Assembly: GCA_964030785.1 (NCBI GenBank)
Contig: CAXIQD010000054.1
Coordinates: 124,001 to 188,000 of the forward strand
Source of the DNA: Siderastrea siderea
Taxonomy: Eukaryota > Cnidaria > Anthozoa > Scleractinia > Rhizangiidae
Direction of reading: 5' to 3'
Length of the DNA: 64,000 bases
In this document: piece by piece, positions 27,101-39,100 of the stretch
How positions within the stretch are numbered: position 1 is the stretch's first letter
Layout: every line of letters starts with the position of its first letter
The notes under the pieces: model-generated
Told to the model about the DNA's origin: nothing
Database searches by the model: none
The model's input: the letters and a program-made list of their open reading frames with translations, nothing else
Translations under genes and position numbers: made by a program

Positions 27101-30100
27101 GGCAGACCAAGGTCGACCACCGACGCTTGTTTCCCTTACGTAAACGGTCGATGCATCATTGGTAACCAAGCTTTTCATAGTGGTCGATGTCATTTCTGCC
27201 CTAGTTAATGTCTGGATTAGGACGAAATGAAGTTTTTATTATCAGCTAAAATCAGGCCTAAATAAAACGATTAGGCTAGATCTAAGTTAGATTCACGCTT
27301 AAGTTAGGGATAGGGATAGGGTCACCTGTTATAGATGTATCGTCTAAGAAAAGCAAATAATATAATTAAATTTTCATGGATTCGCTGGATCCACATAGTG
27401 GTGAAGGAGGGATGTTAGCATGCAGGAGGTTGCGGGTTCGATTCTAGGTATATGTAGTTAATTACATTTTTTTTTCTAATAGAAAAAATTTCCATGACTG
27501 GTGAAAAATTTTCTTAGTGTCACCAAAATGGCATCGACCGTTGACGAAAAGGAAATTTGGACCACCGACATTCCTCCACATTTCTTGCCAACAAAAAACC
27601 GACCACTTGGGTGAAAGGCAACGGAACGATAAACTGATTCATCATCGAAAGATAGAAATAAGGGATAAGCAAACTGTCTGTACCACGCTGCGCCATCGGG
27701 ACGGGTAATATGCGGCCAAAACCACTGCGTAAATGGAAAAGACCTCCAGCCACGTAGTGATGTCGTCGATTTTCTGTTTAGGACACCGGTTTGACAAGGT
27801 CAAAACAATCCCATCTGCTCCGCTTGCCCAACTGGGTACGGATGAAAAGTCCGGCCCAAAATGAAAGGCGTTTGAACAGGAATAGAAAGGGCAATACGAA
27901 GAAGTGAAGAAAAAAGTGGGAGAAGAGAATGTAGAAACAAATGAAGGAACATTAATCGAGAGACGCCCTGTGAAAGGGGTATTTGGGTAGCCGTTGATGG
28001 AACTTACACGGCATTTAAGACAAGAAGAGCAGTACGAATTGGTCAAACACAATTTGCTGTCTCAGTATGGAGTGGTGGACCAGAAGATGAGGAAATGGCC
28101 ACCAACCGCTGGATAGGAAGAAATTTAATGGTACAGCAGCAAAAGGGACCATTGCCATGCTGGAGGAAGACGCTGCAACAATGTCACTCGGTGAGGTGGA
28201 AGTTGTGTCCAGGAACGAACTGGAACTATTTCTTACAAACAAGGTGCTTGGTTTCTAACGAAACTGTGGTGCTGCGTCGGTGGGAAAGTGAAACACAAAA
28301 CTTTGGATTTATCAACTGAGTTGATTTGGTAAATTGATCACAATAAAGAAAGTGAAAGCTCTTTCAATTTCTTTAAGGTGACCCAATTACCTTGTCAACT
28401 CAGTTGATAAATCCAAAGTTTTGAAGAACCATTTCTTGTTTGTCGAGGCATTGATAGAGCGATAGAGCGAACAACAAAGGCAAGACGCAACGAACAGCAG
28501 ATTAACTTTGGCTGGATCTCAGTGTCATTCTGGGGTCAATTCAGTAAAGAAACTACACTTGTAGTTTTTACACGTGTAATTTACGCGTGTAAAGTGCAGC
28601 TTGTAAATACAAGAATTCAATAAAAGAGTTTTCTACTCTGGAACTTACACGTGTAGCACGAGTCAGATACAAGAGTAAATAACAATTGTAGCCTTACAAA
28701 TGTAAACTCCGCTGGAATGCACTTGTAGGTTACAAGTGTGCAATCAAATCTCTGCTAATGTATTCTCTAATCGCAGATTTATTAATTCCAGAAAATGAGC
28801 AAAAGAGTCCACAGACAGACGAAACTTCTCCCGAAAATTCTCTTGGATTTTCCATATCAAACAACCGTCTTTCTTCAAAATTTCTAGGCCGCCGAATAAA
28901 TCCATGTCTTAATAGTTCTTTAAGTTCTTCTTCGCTAGACGAGGACATAATTGAAGTTTTGAAATACTCTTTCTACAAGTCGTATGTTAAGCTTACAAGT
29001 GACTTACCACTTGTAGTTTGCACTTGTAGTTTACAAGTTGGACGTTTGTAAAAATACAAGTCGGACTCCTGTAAAAGCTTTATTGAATTGGATAAGTACC
29101 AAATTCCACAAGTGTAGCGGTACACCTGTAATTACAAGTAGGAGACTTGTAACAAGGACTTGTAACGATGTTTATTGAACTCATTTTTGAGTGCGCTTGT
29201 AAAAACAACTGTCCAGCTTGTAAACTACAAATGTAAACGTTTTATTGAATTGACCCCTGGAGTCATTCTGGCTCATCCCGGTGTCATTCGGATACCATTC
29301 TGGATCATCCTGGTCTCATTCTGGGGTCATTCTCATTCAACCCGGTGTCATTCCGATATCATTCTGGCTCGTCCCGGTGTCATTCCAGTGCCATTCTGGC
29401 TCATCCTTGTGCCATTCTAGTGCCATTCTGGCTCTTCTTCCTTCCAGTACCATTCTGTCTCACTCGAGTGTCATTCTAGTGCACTTCTCTCTCATTCTGG
29501 TGTAATTCTGGTTCATCCTGGTGTCACTCCGGTGCCATTCTGGCCCATGCCAGGTCATCCTGGTGCAATTCTGGCTCGCCCAGGTGTCATTCTGGTGCCA
29601 TTCTACCTCATCTCGGTGTCATTCAAGTTTTATTCTTACTCATCCCGGTGTCATTCTGGTTCATCCAGGTGTCACTCTGATGCCATTCTAGCTCATCCTG
29701 GTGTCACCACTCTTTCTCACTCGGGTGTTATTCTGGTACCATTATCTCTCATTCTGGTGTTATTCCAGTGTCATTCCTGTGCCATTCTGGCTGTTTATGG
29801 TGTCATTCTGGCACCACTCCAACTCATTCCGGTGCCATTCTGGTACCATTCTCTCTCATTTCGGTGTCATTCTGATTCATCCTGGTGTCATTCCGATGCT
29901 ACCCTGGCTCATTTCGCTGTCATTCCACTATTATTTTGGCTCTTCCCGGTGCTAAGTTGGTACCACTCCCTCTCATTCCAGTGTCATCCCTGTGTCATTC
30001 TGGTATCATCTCGGGGTCATACCGATGCCATTCTGGCTCTTCGTGGTATCATTCCTGCACCACTCCGGCTCATTCCGGTGCCATTCTGGTTCATCCTAGT

Positions 30101-33100
30101 CTCATTCCGGTGTCACTCTATCTCACTTCGGTGTCTGGTATTATTCTGGCTCATCCCAGTGTTATTTCGGTACCATTCTGGCTCATGCCAGTGTTATTCC
30201 AGTACCATTCTGGCTCATCCACGTGTCATTCTGGCTCATTCCGGCGTCATTCAAGTACCATGCTGGCTCATGCTGGTGTCATTCTGGTACCACTTTGGCT
30301 TATCCCAGGCATCATTTCGACACCATTCTGACTCATACCGGTGTGATCCCGGGACCATTCTGGTCACAGTGCCATCCTGGTACTACTGTGGCTCATTCCA
30401 GTTTCATTCTGGTACCATTCTGGCTCATCTCAGTATCATTCCAGTACCATTCTGACTCATACCGGTACATTCCAGTACCATTCTGATCATGGTGCCATTC
30501 TGGAACCATTCTGGCTCATTCCGGTATCATTCTGGCTCATCCCAGTGTCATTCCGGCACCATTCTGGCTCATCCCGGTATCACTCCCTTACCATTCTGGC
30601 TCATTGCGTTGTCATTCTGCTATCATTGTCTCACTCCATTTCATTCGGGTTAATTCCAGTTTCGTACTAGATCATTCAGGACTCGGGTGTAATACATTCT
30701 ATCAAATGTAACCATTAATTTCAATGCTACTTGTTGATAACTTACTAAACACTACATTTCGACTATGTTTCTACTCAGATTTAACGACAAAATTAAATTC
30801 GGTAATGTGAGAAGTAAATGACACAAATAAGAGGATATCGAATTTTCTTTCATATGTAATGTAAATAAGAAAATTTTTACCACATCTTATCAGTTTCTCG
30901 TTCTCTGATTGGTCAAGAGCCGTGAGAGATGAGAGTCCATACCACGGCTCGCGTCATGAATGCTTGTTGCGAATGATTATGATCGATTTATTGTAGACTC
31001 GCGCCGAGTAAAAAAAACTTTTTTTGTAGTGAAATTGTTAATTTTACTGAAAACTTAGCCACTATAATTGTTAATTAAGAAAGAAAGAAAACAGTGAGAA
31101 AATAGAAAACAGGGGAACAAGAATCGGTCACATGACTGAACGAAAAAGGCGCCAAAACCTTGCGAAGTGTTGGGCAGCGTCTATTTCCAAAGCTGAATGA
31201 ATCAATGAAACTGCTCCGAAGTGAACGAAGTGGCACAAGTTTTTGGGAAAACATCTAATTATTGGCTCTGAAACATCGTACGTGTTTGATCTTTCTTGAA
31301 ACGTTGGTGTAATCATCGTTCAAAGCGGATGAGGCTGTACAATTTTCACCATACTATCTGCGGGAGTTGAACCGAACAAGTTGGTAATCCGTTCGCACCA
31401 CGGCGCCATCATATGCATGTGCCTGTTTGATCGAACTGAAGATAGAATTTGATCTTGTACAGGTAATTTCTATGCAGCTCAGAAACAAGATTACTGTTGT
31501 GAGGAACGTTAGAATTCACCATCTTAGTTTGTTAAACGCAAAGCTCAAAACGCAGTTATTCTCAGTTTAGAGGTTGCGAAAAGGAATGGTAAAAACAACA
31601 CTCAACCAACTGGGAAAGCAATTATACTCCTTTTACATGGCATCCGATTTGTATCCGAACATTTGGAGCTTTTGGAACACAGAGCTACAACGAGTGCAGG
31701 TAGACCAGTGTCAGTTTTGCGTGGTTTGTCGCCCTTCCTTCCTTCTTGGTAGTTTGTTCAGTACTTGTTTAGATTTATAATTGCTTCTTGATTTTCGTAC
31801 TGACTCGCAATGAATGTGTGACAGTTTTTATTCAATGCTTCTGTCCTGTTTTACTGTGTTTATTTTATTTATTGTCTTGATATTTCGGAGTAGAAGGATC
31901 GAAACCTACCATTCAGTAAAATTTTAATGATCGACACGACGATGAAAGAAATTATAAATAAGCTTGATTGTAAAAACAACATTTTTTCATCATAAGTTAC
32001 AAATTGAGAAACAAAGCTTGCATCATTTATATATTATTTACCGGCCGGGAGGTTCGTATAGAGGAAATCTGTGCCCGAGGTATTGATTGTGGCCTTAGGC
32101 GTACTCAAGACAAGGGTACATATTTTCCTTATATGGACCGACCTAAGCTATTAAATAAAATACTTTTTTCCTACATTTGCAAGTGTTCAATATTGAAAGG
32201 TCGATTTCCAAAACCTGATTGTTACGGGAAGAAGTCTTATCGAGCCAAGTGTCTTAAAACTGGAATGCGAAAGTAATTAAAACCACTGAAAAAGTAAGTA
32301 TTATCTAAAAATCTAAAAACTAACATGCCACGGGAGCTGATGTTTTTAGAACACAAATGCACATGGAGATTCATACCAACATAAAAAAAGGATCACGGAG
32401 AAACAAAACTCACTGTTTCCCGTGGGGCCAGTCATTAAGTGTTTTCTTATACCTCCCAACTCAAAAAATAGTACAAATTACATACGTGAGAAAGGAGTTG
32501 AGATCCGTCTTGTTTAGTTCTTTAAAGCTTTGTTGTAAGTTTTGTTCCTTACAGAACTCTTTTAAGGTTTTCACAGTATTTTGGGTTGCTTTGTTTGTGG
32601 ATTTCGAGCTTTTATCCCGTCAATTCAATTCAATTTCTTCTTCTGTTCGGACTTGAAAGCGTTTCGCGACCATGACAGAGAAAAAAAATTATATTCTTCA
32701 CGCGGCTGGACACAAATTGCCGCGGTTTCAAGGCGCACGACCTGAATACGTGGGAGTCGAAAGTTCAAGTTGTTGTTTTCCTAGGGAGTTAGTGAGTTTT
32801 GTTCGCCCTAAGGAGTTACACTGTTTTGACCCATGGCACGTGACACGTTCTTGTCCAATCAAAAAAGGCGTTTGAGTTGGGAGGTATAACAATAAAATGC
32901 AAAAACAAAATCCTAGTGAAAAGTCGCATTTTCTCCATTGGCGTTTTACAAATCGCCGTAAAAGAAGGAAAAACTGACAAATAAAATCATTTAAAGTAGG
33001 CATTATAGACAAAATGTGTCACCTTGATTGGATCGCAATTGAACTTAACCAGCGTGTAAACTAACATCACCACCAAACTCAGGACTCGCAATTCTTGATT

Positions 33101-36100
33101 ACAACTTGACGCAACATTTAAACAAGTATTCGCCTTTTTGAGGAATAACAGGGCTAAATGTTCGTATCTTTGCACCACAAATAAAATCATTTCGCGAGTT
33201 AAACTGGGGTTTGCTGTTTTTAACTCGTTGGATTTGCGCTGTAAACCTCGTTACAGACCGTATGAGGGGTCCAGATGGGTAAAGCCGGGACGCTGGAGCT
33301 CGCATCATTAGCCAATCATGTTTAAGGACTTAGAATTTTTGAATCGCTGGGATACTTTAAAAAAAAATTAGCCATTGATATTTTCTCATAACATAATTCT
33401 TTCATCGCGACTGCAGTTACTGCTCTCATCTGCTCTGTTGTGCTGTGCTCTGCTCGCAATCGGCAGTAGTGATGTCTCATACCGGACTGCTGACATTGTA
33501 TTTTTCTTCTGAAACATGACCTCTGCGATACCTCTGCACCTGTATCGCAGAGGTCATGGGTTCGATTCCCGTTCAAGCCTGAATTTTTTCAGGTTTCTTC
33601 GTTTCAACTGCTTAGGTTGAAACACCTTCACTGCGATGATCTACGTATAATTCTATCTTTATCCGCAGTTCAAATATATGAATTTCATATATTAATGTTC
33701 AAACATACTTTTGTCAACAAGAGCGACACCACCAACAACATTTTGATGACAACATTCATAATCGAAAGACATATTCATTTTTTCACCTTGATTCGAATTG
33801 TAAGTCGAACTTGAGTCGTGCAACGAGTAACCTTGTTGGTGTTTCCCTTTCCTTTCTTTTTTTGCCTTTCTTATCAGTTGTATTACAAAGAGAGGATAAA
33901 CAACTCGTTAAGACAATACTCACTGTCTAAGAGCGGGACTAAATTCAGCCAGAACTGCCTCGTAAACAGAACATCTTTTCTCAGTTGGGTCGGCTTCAAG
34001 TGCTACGCAACTCAGCAATGAGATAACCTCCTCTCTTTTCAAGTTGATGGCGTACTTCTTCACCAGGACAATGATGGCTAGAGATGAGACTATTGCGGAC
34101 ACATGGACCCTCGATCCTACGTTACATTTAGCCAAGACAGAGATGTTTGCATCCACCTTTGGTTTCAAATGGTCAATTAACGCCTGAAAATCAGCCCAAG
34201 ATACATAAGTACGGTAAGCAACAGGAAATTTTTGCGACAACTTTCTTACGCGGTTTTGCAAAAGTAATATTAAGCGACACAAAATTTGCGAGTATTTAAG
34301 AAATTCTTGAATTTTTCTTGTAACAAAAAGGGCTTTTTATTTCATTCGCGATATTAAAGGATCCTAGTCACCCACAGTGCTCTGCGCGCATCGAGTGAGA
34401 AATCCGCCATTTTCTATGCCATCTAAAATCAGGATTTTTTCACAGTGAATTGAAATCCGGCTACATCCGCACCAATACGGCCAGTTTTGGCCTTCATTCA
34501 CTTTTTTGGCCTTAAAAAATTAATAGCGGTTACATCTGGCTGGTTATTTTGGTGTTGTTTGCTATTTTTCTCGTGAAATGTGCGAGACAACGCCAGGACT
34601 CTAAGCGGTTTATGCTCTCTTTCGCGTGGCAGTACCAAAACAGTCAAGCTTATGAAAGAAATCATTATTCAAGAACCTTCTTGGTTATTGCACTAGTCAA
34701 GCAAAAGATATCCAATACATTGAAATGCTGGTCAAGCTTATTCGCCGATACTTTACTTCATTACGGTGCGCGTTCTTCACGCGCTGAAATGTTTTGGTCT
34801 TCTAAATGTGACGACGGGACTCGCTCTGCAGTGCCGGTAGCGACGCTAAAGCGGCAGCTTCAAAGCCTTCGATGCCTAAGAACAACTTTCCGTAATCTTA
34901 TCCCTGGAATTGCAGGAAAGGAGTAGAAAGAATGGTTTGCAAACAGAATCTTTGTAAATCAGATCTGTTAGCCGCAGTCGACACCTTAGCTAGCTGCAGC
35001 TCGTTTTGTTGTGTTCATGGCAATTCATGTATTTTGAAAATTGAAATGAATATCCATCCTGTGCGATGATAACAAAGAAAATAAAAGCTATTAACAAAAG
35101 AGTTTCTTCTATTTGAAAGGAATGTGAAATGTTCTCGCTTTATCTAGCGCTAATTAAAACTAAATGCGGCTCGGAGCGGTGGTTAGAGCGGCGTGATCGA
35201 GTGACTTGTGGAAACATTTCTGCCCTCCGTGCATTCGCCTTTTGTGTTTTATGGTGATGGGAAAGTTAAGAATACCCAATTACACAAGATTCCAAACCTT
35301 TATGATTCTAGTTTCGCTTGTAAATCATATTCCGCGAGTGCTCGCTGAATACAGTTTGCTTTTGGGTAGGCTGACTGGGAGGCTGGCCGGCTTACGAACA
35401 CAAACCTTCTTTGAGTTCTAGGTTTTTGGACAGCCGCCAAAATGCGCTGAAAATAATCGAAAGCCCTTTTACTGGCACGAAAATCAAAAACAAGCGAAGA
35501 AATTTCAGCTTCAGGCTACAATTTATATTTTTACCAGTTGAACTGTTGACGTTTTGTCACGTTCGACGAGTAATTTGATCGCAAATTTCAGATCAAAATA
35601 ATAACAAAGGCGTGCCTGACTAGGATCCTTTAAATTTTCGCGATGTGAATTTAAAGCCCATTTGCACTTGGCATGGCTCAGATATACATTGTACACGCAC
35701 GAAAACAAAATAATTGCTTCTACTCGGATACATTATGCAATGCGAAGGTTTTTGCCCTGTCCGTCCTCGGGCCCTCTTAAAGGGCAATCCAAACGAGGGC
35801 AAAAAGTATTTAATAAACGATAACCGAGCCGCGCCAACTTTTTCCTAACGGGTCTTAATCCCTTTAGTCAACTGCTACCTGTAGGCAAGTCCATTGACGT
35901 AATTTTTTAATTAAGCTGAAAGTTGAAAAGTTGACAACACGTGAAAGTTCCCAAGAAAATTGTAAAAGGGACCGCATGCTTTCTTACAGGAGAATCCAAT
36001 CATGATGACCAAACACATGGGCCTGATAACCGGACCAAAGTGTCATTTTAAAATTTACAGTAGCTAAAAAAAAGGATGTGTAGAGGAGCTATTCTTAACA

Positions 36101-39100
36101 CAGTTTTTGTTACGCGTACCATTTATAGCCGAGACGTGTCACAAATCTGATGTCGCCAAAAATTTCCTGCAAGAAGGTAGTTTTTAATGCCGCGAGAAAG
36201 TTAGCACTTCGAAATCGAAAAATTTAAAACAACTTAATACTAAATATCCCCTGCATTCGAACCTGACCTAATATGTCGTTCATCCAAACATAGTATCTGT
36301 ACCAGCTGGAGTACCCGTTACAATTTTTATTACTTTTCCCTACGCTTAAACAATCTCAAGAACCCAATAGGAGGAACAATTGATTAATGTACCTTTCGGG
36401 CATCAAAATTGTTGGGTTCCCTTAGCTGATAGTTACCAGATTCTTCTGTCCAAACTTTAGACAGGGACCTGACTACGTTTTCCAATTTTACAAGTGCCTT
36501 TGTAGCGTTCATTTTTTGGGCAGTGTCGTCGACAGTTAATCCTTCCCACTTTGGCAGAAAACAAAGCAAAGCCCTTGTGCGATACTCCACAGTTTTGTCC
36601 CTTGAGAAGTAACCTTTGAATCTGTCAAAAAAGCTTTGATCGCCGCACACGTAAGCCACTCCGTCATACTGATTCCAAGTGACTGTGAGAAAAAATTGCG
36701 AGAAAAATACCATTACATTTACTGTTACAAAGCCCTGAACAAACAATAACACAAGTTTACCCGTATTTAAATCAATTTTAAGAGCGCCACAAGGAAAAGA
36801 GGAAAATTCTGAAAGAACTATTAACTACAAAGCGTCAGCGTTTTTGAAAAATGTCACTATATAACGACGTCTCCCATAGAATAATTATCCTTCATAATGG
36901 AGTGGCAACGGAATCGTCGCCCTGAACCTCTCCGAAGTGACATTACATATTACCAACAGTTCACCATAAACCTAGTGAGTCAGTCTGTCGATTCTGAGGA
37001 AAGAACTCTCTAACTTACAAGATCACGAGGTGACCAGCCCTTAACTCAAATAAGGATTGAGAGGTATATACTCACCACCGGGTTCAATGTATTTATCTGG
37101 TATTTTTAGTGCCCGATTGACAAAGCCGTAGTACTGCGGAAACTCGGGTAATTCTTCCCAGTGCACAGCTCCCTTCTTAACCACAACGTACTTGTAGCAA
37201 GTGCCTTTGCGAGCTAGATCGATGTTTATTGTGAACTGACCACGAAAAAGAAGAAGTTTGTCTTTATCTTTGACTTTGTCGATTCTAAATTGGGAGAGAA
37301 AATAAGTATTGTGAGAACCTCATCAGATTTTTTCATTTCACCGAAAGGCTCACTATAATATCCTTATGACTGAATTGTAACAGCTCATCACAGAAATTAA
37401 AGGATAAACCTTTTGGGGTTTTGACAGTTAAGATGAGCTGTGCAAAACATTTGTTTTAGGCACACTTGTTTGATGAAGGTTCTAAAACTGAATAGCTTTT
37501 AGGGTAGAAAGTCTTACACTCAAGCGAAGAAAACAGTGAACACTGAAAATATTTCTGGAATGTTTATTGTGTTTTGACCAATCACATGCGAGACCTTGTA
37601 ACCGCAGAAAACAAGTGGGTTTCTCAGTCACGGAATCGAGTTGGTTCTCCATTTGTTTTGAGAGACCTTCATCTTAACTTACAAGAATTTAAATTGTTAT
37701 TTCTTTTTATCTGAGAGCCACATGCGCTACGGGAGCGAAAAACGTGTGAGTGATCTTTGGCTTGTTGCGGCTGCATTGTAGCAACGACCGCGGACTGTCA
37801 AAAGCGGCGTTCGTTATTCTTCAACAGCCTGGTGTACCGTTGCTAAATTTGAAAATATGTCATTTTCAAAATGTGCAACTACACGTTGTATGATGCAAGC
37901 CCGGCTCGAGGGCACGGATGATTCGGCCTAAATAAATCGAGTCAGCTGTGCTGTCAATGGGCGAATTTGGAGAGAGAACATTGCAGTTTTTACTTCAAGG
38001 TGAAATAACTGCCGCTTGAGTTGGTTTTATTTGAAATGTCGGCAACACTGATCGTTGCGTCGGTTTGTCGAAAAATTTTATTCGGCATAAGCGCTCAAAC
38101 CTATTTTCGCTTGCATAGTGCGTGGGGCTCTCAGATAGAAAGGAATAGCACTTCCAATTTCTGTAAGGGGCTGTTTACATGGAGGGAGGAAGATCCTAGC
38201 GCTAGGAAGATCCTAGAAGGCGAATCATCCTAGCGCCACATGTTTTCTGTATTCAGTTTAGATGCAAAATGTTGTACTTGGCCCTAGCGCTAGGATCTTT
38301 CTAGCACTAGGATCTTCCTAGCTGTGAGATAGGAAGATCCGAGCGCTAGGAAGATCCTAGCACCATGTAAACTCCCTTCGCTCGGAAGATCCTTGTACTA
38401 GGGACAGAAAAACAAATATGGCGGCAGCTAGACGTTCAGCTGCTAAAGAACGACAGTTTTATTTGATTCCCAGCAACCACCCCGACCGAAATTTTTGTAC
38501 GTAAACCAAACGAAAATTTGTTTCGCCTTCTAGGATCTTCCTAGTGCTAGGAACTTCCTCCCTCCATGTAAACAGCCCCCAAGATAAACTGGTGAAGATT
38601 AAACCTTGTCGTCTTTGGCATGTACTTAAAACGCCGGAACGCCGGAACGCCGGAACGCCGGAACACCGGAACGGCGGAATACTTAAACCAGGAACGCCGG
38701 AATACTGAAACCCAGAACGCCGGAATACTTAAACCCGGAACATCGGAATAATAAAACCCGGAACGCCGGAATACTTCAACCCGAAACGCCGGAATACTTC
38801 AACCCAGAACGCCGGAATACTTAAACCCGGAATGCCGGAATACTTCAACTCCAAATGACGATTTAATAAACACAAGATCGCTGAAAAGACGAACAATTGA
38901 GGTTAAACCACCCTACATTATTAACGTTACCTTCTGACCCCCACCAAAACCATTCTCCTCACTATCCCCACCCCCAACCCCCTGCCTTACGTTTTCTCGC
39001 CAACCATAATTCTTATAATTTATTAATTCCTGGGCTTTTTCTCGCTGCCATCGACATGGAGGACTCTCCAGCAAGGTAAGCGTGTGTAGCTGAAATTTTC

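Noticed and set aside
27642..28319. Protein-coding gene on either strand
   Set aside because: Protein-like text is scattered over three plus-strand frames with stops, and the long minus-strand frame has no motif. At most an eroded pseudogene; the family is not recognised.
29532..30455. 307-codon open frame (+) that could be called a protein
   Set aside because: It is a translation of the 15/30-bp minisatellite. Several frames stay open because the period is a multiple of three, and there is no start context, splice site or domain.
34549..34926. 125-codon open frame (+)
   Set aside because: It lies wholly inside a TTAA-flanked element; no motif recognised, composition unlike a transposase. 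Kept only as a note in that element's entry.
35160..35200. tRNA gene or SINE head (gagcggtggttagagcgg)
   Set aside because: It resembles a pol III A-box region, but no B-box or cloverleaf follows.
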